DNA from: Anaeromassilibacillus sp001305115 | Lineage (GTDB): Bacteria > Bacillota > Clostridia > Oscillospirales > Acutalibacteraceae | DNA: 64,000 nt | NCBI GenBank assembly: GCA_042854365.1 | Contig: AP031437.1 | Coordinates: 2,356,001 to 2,420,000 of the forward strand | Direction of reading: 5' to 3' | Part shown: positions 36,301-45,706 of the stretch, one piece after another | Numbering within the stretch: position 1 is the stretch's first letter | Layout: every line of letters starts with the position of its first letter | The notes under the pieces: model-generated | The model's database searches: none | Told to the model about the DNA's origin: nothing | The model's input: only the letters and a program-made list of their open reading frames with translations | Made by a program: the position numbers and the translations under genes

Positions 36301-39117
36301 AATATCCAAATCGTCGTTGCTCTCCAAGGTCATCGTCCCTCGCAGAGCCTTATCTCCGGAAATCGCCCCAGGTTTGTCTTCGCCTCCAAGCGTTTCATCC
36401 GGATTTTCTCCGTCCTTTGGAACGATGGTACTACCGGATTGCAGTGTTCCGTCGTATCCATATCCGCCTTTATCAACCACTCGGTCCGGTGTCACACCGG
36501 CTTCGTCATCAAAATCAGCCCAGAAGAATACGCGGTATTGGTCCCCAGCATCAATATTAGCTTCGTCAATCTCCTGCGGAGAGAGTACTTCTTTAAAAAT
36601 ACGCACAGAATCAATCTCACCGCTAAAGGAACCGCGGTTTTTATATTGACTGTTGATCCCGATGGAGAATTTTTGGTCGCTGTTGTCCATGGTAGCCGCA
36701 TCATTATAGGTTGTCTTGAGTTCTCCATCAATATAGATTTTAATGGTCACCGGCTTTGCTGTGCCTTCGTCGTAATTATAAGAGACCACAATACGATGCT
36801 CTTTTCCAAACCAATCGTCCGGCATTGGTGCATTAACCTCTGTCCAATTCTTCCCGAAATAGAACTGGATAAGTTCTTCTCCGTCAGCCGTTTTGATCTG
36901 CTGTAACGCATATTGTTGATCGCCCTTACCAACTATGTAGTTAAATACACGGTCTTTCGCAGAATCATAACCTGCGGGTTTTTCTGGCTTGAGGGTGACA
37001 TCAATCGTGAAGGTCTTGCCAACCACTACGCCATCAGCCATTTCAGTATTTCCTGTATAGAAATTTAAATAGGGTGTATTATCAAAAATCGCTGAACCGC
37101 GCAGAACATTGTTTACATCGGGGCGATCCCCAGTCTTTTCCACCGTACCCGTATAAGTATTGCGCAAATCCGATGCCTGATCCAAGAAACCAGTTCCCTC
37201 TTCTGCGGTTGGGAGGTCCCAGAGCGGGGTCTGATCCGCCCAGTCCCACATAAAGCCGCCCTGTGCCTGTGGCTGCTCGCGGAAAATATCCCAATATTTC
37301 TTGTAATAACCAGTGCTGTTACCCATCGCATGCGCATACTCAGACATGATGTATGGCTTTGTTGAAGAGCCATTGCAGTAATTTGTGACATCTCCGTACG
37401 CAGGATATTGCACGCTCATGACATCTGTCCAGCGGTTATCGCGCTCATACTTGATCGGGCGTCCGGCGTCGCGCTCTTTGGTCCATTCGCTCATGAGCTT
37501 AAAAGCATTTCCATCCGCGGGCGTCCATGTCTCGCTGGCCTCATTGCCCAAAGACCACATGATTACGGATGCATAGTTTTTGTCGCGCTCCACCATGTTT
37601 TCCATACGATCCAGGCAGGGTCCACGCCAAACTTCAATGTTGGATGGGAAATTTCCTCGTACATCATGAGACTCCACATTTGCTTCGTCACAAATATAAA
37701 TACCATATTCATCGCACAAATCGTAGAAATTCGGATCATTGGGATAGTGCGAAGTACGAATGGCATTTACATTATTCTTTTTCATGAGTTTGATGTCTTC
37801 TTCTTGGAAGTCGCGCGGGAGATAACGGCCATATTCCGGATGCACTTCATGGCGGTTGAATCCTCGCAACATTAAGCGTTTTCCGTTAATGGTCATCATT
37901 TGCTTGTTTCCATAGTCCTTACCATTGTAGACACCAATATTTTTGATTTCAATTTGGCGGAATCCCACCCGGTGGCCAATGTTTTCTATAACATTCCCAT
38001 TTTGATCCACCAACTGAAGCAACAGGTTGTATAAGTAGGGGTCCTCTGCTGACCACTGATGTGGCGCCTCCACCGGGATTGCCGTATGCAGTTCTACCTC
38101 ATCCTCACCGTCTGGGATTTCGGTGACCGGAAGAGAAACGTCATCAAAAACGACTTCGCCTTCTGCATCCAACAACTTGGCCTTCACCGTGTAGCCGGAT
38201 GCGTCCGCATTGTCATGCGTACGTACGTCAACCCGTAGATCTAAAGTCATGTCTGTGTAGGTGTCATCGTCAAAGGTCGTCTGAATATAATAGTCGCGCA
38301 TCTCCACCTTGTCTTTGGAGAACAATTCCACATCGCGGAAAATACCGGACAAGCGAATGAAATCCTGATCTTCCAACCAGCTTCCGTCGGACCAACGGTA
38401 TACCCGCAGGGACATGGTATTTTCCCCATCTCTGAGATAAGGGGTGATATTAAAGTCATGCATAGTAAAGCTATCTTCCGAATAGCCTACATATTGCCCG
38501 TTGATATACAGATAGAAAGCGGATTCAACACCTTGGAATGATGCAAATACTTCACGATCTTTCCAGCTGTCCGGCACAATAAACGTCTTTTTGTAATGGC
38601 CAACCGGATTATAGACGGTTGGGGCCAGCGCATCTTGCCAATCCCCGCGGTCTTCATAGTTGGTCCACGGATAAGGGATATTCGTATAGATCGGTGTATC
38701 ATACCCCTGCATCTGCCAACTGCACGGAACCATGATGGTATCCCAATCGGACGTATCATAATCATCATTCTGGAAGTACATAATTGCATCCGCCGGCTTG
38801 TCCACAATTTTGAACTTCCAATCGTCTCCATTCAGAAGCATGTAATAGTCCGATGCCTCTCGGTCTCGCGCAAGGGCTTTTTCTTCTGTGTCATACGGAA
38901 TAAAGTAGCTGCGTTGAGGTTCTCGATTTTCCTCATATACCTTTGTTCTGGAGAAGCGACCGTCCCCCTCCACTGTTTTTGTGGCGTTATACCAGTATTG
39001 TCCGTCAAATTGCGGATTGACTGGCGTCCCTGCCACTGCCGCTGCCTGTGTTAAGCCAGTACCTGTCAAAAGCATGGCCAACGTAAGCAATAATGCGGTT
39101 ACTTTTCTGTTTTTCAT
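31894..39117 (-). CDS. Giant secreted GH2 beta-galactosidase (first copy)
   Basis: A 2407-residue secreted enzyme. The start (39117) has AAGGAGG upstream and opens a signal peptide ending near AAAVAG. Order: sugar-binding jelly roll (about 92-272), Ig-like, TIM barrel from 392 with acid/base E526 (SLGNEAS) and nucleophile E593 (SEYAHAMGN). Two LamG domains (about 676-860 and 923-1082) interrupt the barrel after GGFMWDWADQ; it resumes at YYAYGGDWGE. Next are Ig and Bgal_small domains (about 1282-1580), a cadherin-like domain, NPCBM (1672-1819), an InlB-like repeat, FIVAR units and the terminal two-Cys module. Expected to remove beta-linked galactose from extracellular glycans. Upstream (39118-39366) is noncoding and should hold the promoter. 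Confidence 0.93.
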   Translation of the reverse strand: MKNRKVTALLLTLAMLLTGTGLTQAAAVAGTPVNPQFDGQYWYNATKTVEGDGRFSRTKVYEENREPQRSYFIPYDTEEKALARDREASDYYMLLNGDDWKFKIVDKPADAIMYFQNDDYDTSDWDTIMVPCSWQMQGYDTPIYTNIPYPWTNYEDRGDWQDALAPTVYNPVGHYKKTFIVPDSWKDREVFASFQGVESAFYLYINGQYVGYSEDSFTMHDFNITPYLRDGENTMSLRVYRWSDGSWLEDQDFIRLSGIFRDVELFSKDKVEMRDYYIQTTFDDDTYTDMTLDLRVDVRTHDNADASGYTVKAKLLDAEGEVVFDDVSLPVTEIPDGEDEVELHTAIPVEAPHQWSAEDPYLYNLLLQLVDQNGNVIENIGHRVGFRQIEIKNIGVYNGKDYGNKQMMTINGKRLMLRGFNRHEVHPEYGRYLPRDFQEEDIKLMKKNNVNAIRTSHYPNDPNFYDLCDEYGIYICDEANVESHDVRGNFPSNIEVWRGPCLDRMENMVERDKNYASVIMWSLGNEASETWTPADGNAFKLMSEWTKERDAGRPIKYERDNRWTDVMSVQYPAYGDVTNYCNGSSTKPYIMSEYAHAMGNSTGYYKKYWDIFREQPQAQGGFMWDWADQTPLWDLPTAEEGTGFLDQASDLRNTYTGTVEKTGDRPDVNNVLRGSAIFDNTPYLNFYTGNTEMADGVVVGKTFTIDVTLKPEKPAGYDSAKDRVFNYIVGKGDQQYALQQIKTADGEELIQFYFGKNWTEVNAPMPDDWFGKEHRIVVSYNYDEGTAKPVTIKIYIDGELKTTYNDAATMDNSDQKFSIGINSQYKNRGSFSGEIDSVRIFKEVLSPQEIDEANIDAGDQYRVFFWADFDDEAGVTPDRVVDKGGYGYDGTLQSGSTIVPKDGENPDETLGGEDKPGAISGDKALRGTMTLESNDDLDITGTTPLTLEAWVKPDALEGHKTIMGKGDNQYMIKTNGTNLEFFIYDETRKNANYDQYVSVTAALNAEDWVGKWQHVAGVYDGKSLKLYLNGEQVAEKALNGETIQPGESHPFAVGTCTQESGRQFSGLIDDVHVYDKALTLEEFNDTNRQPTAPHTLLWVDFQSMREGDPIEATGPVAAPGKYYAYGGDWGETVHDDNFLANGVVSSDRKPHPALAQVKQVQQEINFKDTDVENGVIRIVNEFLFTTTEGYDFHWELMQDEKLIDSGNFEVTVDPLSEQDYTIEGFALPDELAPGAEYWLNLHATLKEDTRWAEAGYEVAKQQFKLDVNTPKHANKSLASLPELTYTEEGDTVTITGEAFTAVFDKTQGTITSYQYQGDEYLVDGPVPNYNKPPVDNDRENGFVSRTATWKNAGQNRTVTNVQIADVAEGKGVSFTVDATLPTSTQSTYKGVITVYGDGQIVFDQTLHPGSSSLPEIPEVGTMMKVKGEYDQITYYGRGPEENYRDRQDAYDVGVYESTVMDQFVHYVEPQEHGNRSDVRWIALTNTDGKGFMISAESGEVIETNASYFEQNDLASKKHPYQLIQEEDIYLKINQLTSGLGGQQSWGARPEEYVTIRPNQDYQYTFRFTPIAEKDIHAMMENSKTGLTDKLVESILVDGTPIENFQQNVYEYEVPVVSIDSVPKVTVSVNDADAMVTVEQADSLPGTAVVKVVPSGADEADAWVYTIQFSVMQFTYMSDLDWTSATTGYDSYQPSKDSHNNSGKLTLLDENNEEVQYDKGIGTHATSDIIYNLNGAFDLFEGFVGVDRSQSHNNNASITFQIFLDGNDTPAFDSGVMRVGTVQKHFSVDISGVDEVRLHADMGETNANDHADWADLKLFKSEETSTVYAVRTEVAGGTAVITTEKSAAKENDTVRVTISDVEEGKQFKSIQVRDKSGAVLPITTEEEGKAYTFVMPASAVQVIVELEPEQIIPAEPQLLTVQWSSNAAVEVEGNADVVISTDAIYGAKVMPGEDLTFTFTPTDGAFASAQLNGEDIPFEPNGFTYTYTMPNESASLRFTFTKVDKDILKIVLDEANNVTQEDIDRLVPEVRELFVNARTNAQEVYDDPTATQEEVNKAWSELLEAMHLLEFEEGDKEVLLPLIEIAEQLAEKLDVFKPSSTEGFEEALNEAKDVYAEENPLKAEVDKAYENLQKAIENLKYRADLSALQTVVDEANSLDMDSYIQDEAFQTFNGVLEDAETMLGNPEAGQEEVDAMAQKLAEAMAALRKIPSREELQELIEETEAIDLNGYTDRSVANLGAALQVAKAVAGDETADNQTIAKVYVNLEAAVAGLEKAETPKPNPKPGNKGGKGSSSVNASNSYGAAGVVSAAQNVSTQKAHVVSDTTVNFTLKRGSAYCFKMTVVNGNNQTPRFTVGNGSVLKTQFVAKVGNDYYYRVYATGTPGQSTGVYTTLPGQNAVKHCTVTIG

Positions 39118-39366
39118 TTCTTTCCTCCTTCTCTTCATAGGCTCCACAATAATATAAACAGCCCGAACGTCGATCGTCGGTTCTGCCAAAAATATCCTAA
39201 CATACTCGCAAGTTTTTTGCAATAATTTTGAATAAATACTTTGTACGATTAGAGATTAGATTTTGAATGTAAGTGTTTACCGACATTCCCTTCAATACAT
39301 CCGACAGATAAGAATTAAAAATGTCTGCCTTTTCATTTCTTTATTATAGAGGACATTGATAAACAA

Positions 39367-39411
39367 GAAAAAGGCACCAGGCACATCACAAGATGATGTG
39401 CCTGGTGCCTT
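39367..39411 (-). terminator. Terminator of the GH31 gene
   Basis: A perfect 18-bp stem (39371-39388 with 39394-39411) has its T run (TTTTTCTTG) on the minus strand, about 130 bases past the GH31 stop. It separates the GH31 and GH2 transcripts. Confidence 0.88.
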
Positions 39412-39537
39412 CATTTTATTACTGCATGAATTCAATCGCTTGTTCGCATTGATTGCTAAGGAACGCTTTCTACCATAAGCCGCCAAGTTTTGACCGGATA
39501 TGGTGTATCTTTATTCCTTCTGAAACTGATCTGACAT

Positions 39538-41029
39538 TCAACCAATGGTCACCGTGCAGTGTTTCACTGCATTCTGACCCGGCAGGGTCGTGTAGATGCC
39601 CGTGCTCTGGCCCGGTGTGCCGGTTGCATAGACTCTGTAGTAGTAATCGTTTCCAACCTTCGCCACAAACTGCGTCTTGAGAACGCTGCCATTACCTACT
39701 GTAAAGCTCGGCGTCTGGTTGTTTCCATTTACCACCGTCATCTTGAAGCAGTATGCGCTGCCTCTCTTGAGCGTGAAGTTCACTGTCGTGTCACTCACCA
39801 CATGCGCCTTCTGGGTCGAGACGTTCTGTGCCGCAGAAACGACGCCTGCCGCTCCATAGGAGTTGGAGGCATTCACAGAACTGCTTCCCTTTCCTCCCTT
39901 GTTGTCCGGCTTCGGGTTGGGCTTCGGCGTTTCCGCCTTCTCCAAACCTGCTACAGCTGCTTCCAGGTTCACATATACCTTTGCGATTGTCTGGTTGTCT
40001 GCGGTTTCATCCCCGGCGACTGCCTTTGCTATCTGTAGCGCCGCCTCCAGGTTTGCCACACTACGGTCCGTATAACCGTTCAAGTCGATCGCTTCTGTCT
40101 CTTCGATGAGCTTCTGCAACTCTTCTCTGCTCGGGATCTTCCGCAGGGCTGCCATTGCTTCCGCAAGCTTCTTCGCCATTGCATCCACTTCTTCCTGTCC
40201 GGCCTCCGGATTCCCAAGCATCGTCTCTGCATCTTCCAGCACTCCATTAAAGGTCTGGAATGCCTCGTCCTGGATATAACTGTCCATATCCAGGCTATTC
40301 GCTTCATCCACCACGGTCTGGAGCGCCGACAGGTCTGCACGGTATTTCAGATTTTCAATCGCCTTCTGCAAGTTCTCATATGCCTTGTCCACTTCCGCTT
40401 TCAGCGGGTTCTCTTCCGCATAGACGTCCTTTGCCTCACTCAGCGCTTCCTCGAAGCCCTCCGTGCTGCTCGGCTTGAATGCATCCAGTTTCTCCGCCAA
40501 CTGCTCTGCGATTTCAATCAACGGCAGCAACACTTCCTTGTCGCCTTCCTCGAATTCCAACAGGTGCATCGCTTCCAGCAGCTCGCTCCAAGCCTTGTTG
40601 ACCTCCTCCTGGGTTGCGGCTGGATCGTCGTAGACCTCCTGCGCGTTGGTCCGGGCATTCACAAAGAGTTCCCGTACTTCCGGTACCAGGCGGTCGATGT
40701 CCTCCTGTGTAACCTTGTTCGCCTCATCCAGGACAATCTTCAAGATGTCCTTGTCCACCTTCGTAAAGGTAAAGCGCAGGCTCGCACTCTCATTCGGCAT
40801 CGTGTAGGTGTACGTAAAGCCGTTTGGTTCAAACGGGATATCCTCTCCGTTGAGCTGTGCACTGGCGAACGCGCCGTCGGTCGGGGTGAAGGTAAAGGTC
40901 AGATCTTCGCCCGGCAACACTTTCGCGCCGTAGATTGCATCCGTGGAGATCACCACATCTGCATTCCCTTCCACTTCCACCGCTGCATTGCTGCTCCACT
41001 GTACGGTCAACAGCTGCGGCTCTGCGGGA
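39538..41029 (-). repeat. 1492-bp duplicated 3' block, copy B (GH31 gene)
   Basis: The partner of 31894-33385: same length, no indels, about 97-98% identical at protein level. In this gene it follows directly on a CBM35 domain, so the block has been joined to two different enzymes at the same internal boundary. Confidence 0.93.
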
Positions 41030-44000
41030 CTCAAATCTCCTACACGGTCAAACCGCAGAGAATCCAGATTAAAGTTACCGGGGTTATCCGAACCTTCCGA
41101 GCGGATCTTAATCGTATGCGAGCCTTCAGTCAGCTCAATTCCTTCAATAGCGTGTTCAAACCAATCGCCCCAACTGTCGTGTACTTCCAGTCCAAAATCT
41201 GCTACTTTTACGCCGTCTACATACAAAGCGCCCGTTCTTGGGGTATTATCGTACTTTGCTTCGTTCTTCTTGCCGTTTCCAGCATGCAGAACTAAGTCGT
41301 AGATTCCAGACTGTTGTACATGGACATCAAACTCGACATAATGTCCAACGGCCTTCCAGCCCGCTGTATAACCAGTCCCAGTATATCCAGCCCATTCGGT
41401 ATCCACACGTACCTTACCGCTACCGTCGCCCTTCGAGCTGCTGGTATCGCCACGCGCATTTTCGAGTTCAAATACACTACCAGGCTCCACAATGTTCTCG
41501 CCCTGCTTCAGCGTTACCGTCACGGTTACCAATTTGGTATTCGGCATAGCAAAGGTATATGCTTTCCCTGCTTCTACTTCGGTCAATTTGACTGGTGTCC
41601 CGTCCTGGGTTTCTGCTGAGATTGAATCGAATTCCTTGCCGACTTCGATGTTAGAAATCTCCACCTTCACAGTGTTTCCTTCTTCCACCGGGTCCGGCGC
41701 ATCGACGGTCACAGTCGCTGTGCCGCCCTCCACCTGTGTAGAGACAGTCGCCACATCCCGTGTAAAACGAATCCAGTCCATATCACAAATGGAATTGTCC
41801 GTCGTCGTATTGACAAATTTCAGATAGACATCATGGATACCCTTGATGTCCTTACAAGTCGCGGAGAATACCTTCAATGTATTCCAGTCTCCGGTGCTCT
41901 CGATCGTCACCTCAGCCACCTTAATCCCGCTCTCGGAATCAAGGCGTACTTCCAAAGTGCCACCCTGCAATCCGGCTGCTACACGGGTTTCAAAGCCGCT
42001 AACCCCGCCGTTGCCAAAGTTGACATCTGCAAATTTTGCCCAGTCGCCATTTTCGATGTGGTTTAACAGCTTGATTTTTTCGCCGTTGACCGTTTTCGTC
42101 GTTGTGTCAATACCTTCCCGCTCATCCGCTGACTCCGCTTCAATCTGACTGTATGCATCAACCGTTTCACGGTCGGTCGTAAAGTGGAACCAGTCCACAT
42201 CGCAGTTGAAATCGTCCTCGCCAACAAAGGACAAGAAAATATTGCTGGTTTCTGCGTCCGTATCCTTGGATTCTACATTCAAGGTATGCCATTCGCCATC
42301 GGATGGCAGAGTAATGGTGGTCAGAATCTTGTCGCCTACACCGTTTTCGTAAACGATGATGCTACCGCCTGTTGTACTTCTGACACGGATGGCAACACCC
42401 GTTCTACCGGTGCCGCGTACTTCATCAAATTGAGCCCAAGCGCCATTCTCTGTAGCTCTCAATAGACTGCCATTGGAAACGGCCTCATCTTCAACAACCG
42501 CAATGCCGCCTTCCAGATGCGAAGAACTCTCCGCTTCAATCCGGCCAAATGCATTGGTTGACGTATCCACGCGGTTAAAGGTCACAGAATCCAGGTTGTA
42601 GTTGCCAGGGTTATTGCCCTCTGCGCGGATCTTGATGGTATTGATACCAGCTGCTAATTGGACGCGGTATGTGTAATCAACCCACACGCCTTGCTTGACG
42701 CCGTCCACGACATTGCCCCAGACATCGGTAATTTCAAAGCTGAGATCAGCCGCCTTTTGGTCCTGAATGTACAGGCCACCCGTACGCGGCGCACTATCAT
42801 AAGCTGGATCGTTCTTTTTACCATTGTTAACGCGGAGAACCAGATCATATGTACCTGCATTCTCTACGTTTACCTCAAACTGAACTGCGTCTCCCTCTTT
42901 CTTGAAGCCCTTTGCAAAGCCACTTCCGGTGTAGCCCTTCCACTCGTTGTCCGGCTTTACTTCGCCTTCTGCGGTGGGCAGCATCTCAGCGTCTTCCAGT
43001 TCAAACCGCTCGCCATCTGTGATGACCGGTGGAGGGAGTCCTTCATCTTCATCGCCCAACGCAGGCTCTACAATACCATTGGAGTCAAGGACTACATTGA
43101 TCTCGTCGCCTGTGTCCGGGGTACGAACATAAACGATATGATTTTCTGCGTCCAGCCAATAGGCCTGCTCTGCTGCGTTGTATTCCTCGAGGGATTCCGC
43201 TGCGGAGATCGGAGTTCCATTGATGGTCACACCATTGATCTCTGCAATATGGTTAAACTTTAGATTATAGGAACGCTCATCCGGCGTGTAAACATCGGGA
43301 TTATGATCTTCACGCGCGTGAATCTTAAAGGAAATATCCTTTCCTTCCTGTACGCTTTCAAAGGTCGTCGTGCTGTAAGCATCTTCCGTGATATATCTAC
43401 GGCTTTCTCCGTCGTCCTCATACAGTGTAAAGGTGGTCGTTCCCTTCGGATAAATATCCAGTGTCAGTGGATCAAGCGGTTTCTCGTCCGCATAATTCAC
43501 ATCCGGTCCCATCGGAACAATCGCACCGGATTTGACGAATACCGGAATTTCATCCAAAGCTGCTGCCACATGGATGGTCTTTCCAATTTCGCCGCCCTCA
43601 TAGCGCTCGCCAGTATAATAGTTGTACCAGGTGGTGTGCGGCGGGAGCCACACGCTTACAACCGTATCCGTTGTTGCGGAGGCCGGGGCCACCAGGAACC
43701 AATCCCCATAGTAATACTGCTTATTGAGATCCCACGCATCTGGATTGTACTGGCTGTCATCTTCCAGCAACATGGCGCGCATGATCGGCACACCCTGACT
43801 GTAACCCTGCCATGCCAAAGAGTAGATGTAAGGATACAAAGCATAACGAATCTTCAGGTTCTCTTTCAAAGTTTCCTGGGCTGTCTCATCATAGGTCCAA
43901 GGCTCACGTCCATCGTGGCCATGCGTACGCATAATGCCGCTCCAAGCGCCGAATTCCGATACCCAACGGGTGTACAGTTCATCGGTCGGGCGCTTCATAA

Positions 44001-45459
44001 AGCCGCCCAGGTCGTTGGAGGACGCCCAGTATCCAATAAGGCCGGTGTCAATGCTGAACCCAATCTGATTGTCCAATTCTGCGCTGGTGTTGTTGATGTC
44101 GCCTGACCAAGCAGTTGCAAAATGCTGGCCAGCATAGCTGCCACGGGTAATGAACATTGGGCGGGATTCTACCGTATACTCTTTCCAAGCCTCATAAGCG
44201 CCTTTGGAGGAGAACGTCGGGGCAGTGTTGGACCCCAGCACATCAAACTCATCCGGCCAGAACCAATCGCCATAGCCAGTGGTAATGACGCTGTCCATAT
44301 AGGATTTGACCCATTTCTCTTCATATTCGGGCTTATAAAGCTCTTTGCCGCCGGATGCCTCCGGAGTTCCGGCATTGTTATGCAAGCCTACACGGAATCC
44401 CAGCTCGTCCGCCTCTTTAAACATGGCGTCGATATCCGGGAACTTTGTCTTGTCATTGCTCCACATCTGCTTGCCCCATTTTTCACCAGCACCGTGCTGA
44501 GGGTTCCCGTTGTCGGCTACATCGCCGCGCCAACCGTAGTCGAACACATAGCAGTCCGTCGGGTATCCTTCGTCGCGCAGGCGGTGAAGCCACTCTAGGA
44601 ATTCCGCCTGTGTTGCGTTGTCGTTACCGTACTTGGAAAGCATAAAGCCGTGCGCCCATTTTCCATAGAGTTCCATGCGGCCGGTGATCTCCGCATATTC
44701 ATTCAGAATGGTTTTAAAATCCGGGCCATACATGAAGTAGTAGTCAAGGTAACCCTTGGTCTGGAAACCACCGCCATGTTTGAAGAACTTGGTGTCCTCT
44801 TCAATGGTGTTTAAGAACACACCGTAACCGACCGTACTCATGAAGAACGGTGCGATTACGCGGCCGTGGCTCATAGTGAATTCAGTAAAATCATTGTCGT
44901 AGCGGTTGAGGTTGCTTCTGCGGCCGTGGTCGCCAGAGCCGAAACCGAAAATACCGCCGGCATTCTGCGTTCCCTCCACCTTTTTAACGCCACGGATACC
45001 GCTGTCATCCCAATACATGCCCTGATCGTCTGCATCCTTGCTGAGCAAATTGCCCTCCAAGTCATACATGCCGATGCGCAGTGGGCTCTTCTGTACACGG
45101 ATCTCCATCATAGAAGTGCGAATCTTTATTACATCGCCCTCATCGGTCACCGTCTTATCAACCGGATCCCACTCATTTTTCTGTACCATGTAATACTGCG
45201 GATCCTCTGGGCGGTAGCCGTCTGCTCCATCCAGGGATAGTTGTACACGAACTGTACGCGGTGTGCAGAGTTCTACGCGGACCTCCTGTCCGCCCACTTG
45301 GAAGATGAGAACATTGCCATCCTCCGATTTTCCTGTCACATCGCCGATGTTCTCTGTTGTTGCCTTCTGTGCGCCAAAAGCAGAAACTCCCGGCACTGCC
45401 ATCATGGAAAAAACCATGACAATGGCCAACAACAGGCTTAGTACTTTCTTCTTTCTCAT
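39538..45459 (-). CDS. Giant secreted GH31 glycosidase with CBM6/CBM35 modules
   Basis: A 1973-residue secreted enzyme. The start at 45459 has AAAGGAGC upstream and opens a signal peptide ending near VSAFGA. The GH31 N-terminal beta domain (about 46-256) is followed by the barrel (256-566), with candidate nucleophile D403 (in WFWPDEFD) and acid/base D454 (in AWSGDINNTS). Then come the C-terminal beta domains, CBM35 (813-970), two CBM6 (970-1231), an InlB-like repeat, a second CBM35 (1323-1473) and the block shared with the first GH2 gene. GH31 includes alpha-glucosidases, alpha-xylosidases, alpha-galactosidases and alpha-N-acetylgalactosaminidases; the neighbours favour a mucin-type substrate, but the specificity is not readable. 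Confidence 0.9.
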   Translation of the reverse strand: MRKKKVLSLLLAIVMVFSMMAVPGVSAFGAQKATTENIGDVTGKSEDGNVLIFQVGGQEVRVELCTPRTVRVQLSLDGADGYRPEDPQYYMVQKNEWDPVDKTVTDEGDVIKIRTSMMEIRVQKSPLRIGMYDLEGNLLSKDADDQGMYWDDSGIRGVKKVEGTQNAGGIFGFGSGDHGRRSNLNRYDNDFTEFTMSHGRVIAPFFMSTVGYGVFLNTIEEDTKFFKHGGGFQTKGYLDYYFMYGPDFKTILNEYAEITGRMELYGKWAHGFMLSKYGNDNATQAEFLEWLHRLRDEGYPTDCYVFDYGWRGDVADNGNPQHGAGEKWGKQMWSNDKTKFPDIDAMFKEADELGFRVGLHNNAGTPEASGGKELYKPEYEEKWVKSYMDSVITTGYGDWFWPDEFDVLGSNTAPTFSSKGAYEAWKEYTVESRPMFITRGSYAGQHFATAWSGDINNTSAELDNQIGFSIDTGLIGYWASSNDLGGFMKRPTDELYTRWVSEFGAWSGIMRTHGHDGREPWTYDETAQETLKENLKIRYALYPYIYSLAWQGYSQGVPIMRAMLLEDDSQYNPDAWDLNKQYYYGDWFLVAPASATTDTVVSVWLPPHTTWYNYYTGERYEGGEIGKTIHVAAALDEIPVFVKSGAIVPMGPDVNYADEKPLDPLTLDIYPKGTTTFTLYEDDGESRRYITEDAYSTTTFESVQEGKDISFKIHAREDHNPDVYTPDERSYNLKFNHIAEINGVTINGTPISAAESLEEYNAAEQAYWLDAENHIVYVRTPDTGDEINVVLDSNGIVEPALGDEDEGLPPPVITDGERFELEDAEMLPTAEGEVKPDNEWKGYTGSGFAKGFKKEGDAVQFEVNVENAGTYDLVLRVNNGKKNDPAYDSAPRTGGLYIQDQKAADLSFEITDVWGNVVDGVKQGVWVDYTYRVQLAAGINTIKIRAEGNNPGNYNLDSVTFNRVDTSTNAFGRIEAESSSHLEGGIAVVEDEAVSNGSLLRATENGAWAQFDEVRGTGRTGVAIRVRSTTGGSIIVYENGVGDKILTTITLPSDGEWHTLNVESKDTDAETSNIFLSFVGEDDFNCDVDWFHFTTDRETVDAYSQIEAESADEREGIDTTTKTVNGEKIKLLNHIENGDWAKFADVNFGNGGVSGFETRVAAGLQGGTLEVRLDSESGIKVAEVTIESTGDWNTLKVFSATCKDIKGIHDVYLKFVNTTTDNSICDMDWIRFTRDVATVSTQVEGGTATVTVDAPDPVEEGNTVKVEISNIEVGKEFDSISAETQDGTPVKLTEVEAGKAYTFAMPNTKLVTVTVTLKQGENIVEPGSVFELENARGDTSSSKGDGSGKVRVDTEWAGYTGTGYTAGWKAVGHYVEFDVHVQQSGIYDLVLHAGNGKKNEAKYDNTPRTGALYVDGVKVADFGLEVHDSWGDWFEHAIEGIELTEGSHTIKIRSEGSDNPGNFNLDSLRFDRVGDLSPAEPQLLTVQWSSNAAVEVEGNADVVISTDAIYGAKVLPGEDLTFTFTPTDGAFASAQLNGEDIPFEPNGFTYTYTMPNESASLRFTFTKVDKDILKIVLDEANKVTQEDIDRLVPEVRELFVNARTNAQEVYDDPAATQEEVNKAWSELLEAMHLLEFEEGDKEVLLPLIEIAEQLAEKLDAFKPSSTEGFEEALSEAKDVYAEENPLKAEVDKAYENLQKAIENLKYRADLSALQTVVDEANSLDMDSYIQDEAFQTFNGVLEDAETMLGNPEAGQEEVDAMAKKLAEAMAALRKIPSREELQKLIEETEAIDLNGYTDRSVANLEAALQIAKAVAGDETADNQTIAKVYVNLEAAVAGLEKAETPKPNPKPDNKGGKGSSSVNASNSYGAAGVVSAAQNVSTQKAHVVSDTTVNFTLKRGSAYCFKMTVVNGNNQTPSFTVGNGSVLKTQFVAKVGNDYYYRVYATGTPGQSTGIYTTLPGQNAVKHCTVTIG

Positions 45460-45654
45460 AAGCGCTCCTTTCTCTTCATTCCCGATTTCTCGGACGCTTT
45501 TCTCTGTAAAAAGACATGACTTGATCTTTTTACAGGCTTTCCATGTCTTAATCATACCGACTTATCCTCCAATAATCAATAAAAAATTTTGTGATTTTTC
45601 ATTCGGTTTTATGTGATTATTCTATTTTATTATTCACCTGCAATTTATTGCAAC

Positions 45655-45693
45655 AAAAAATGACAGGCCCAAGGGGCAAACCCCCGTGGGCCT
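45655..45693 (-). terminator. Terminator of the sugar-sensing operon
   Basis: A stem AGGCCCA-AGGGG / CCCC-TGGGCCT with the T run on the minus strand (an A run at 45655-45660) follows the XylF-like gene by 14 bases. Confidence 0.85.
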
Positions 45694-45706
45694 ATCACTC
45701 TCGTAC

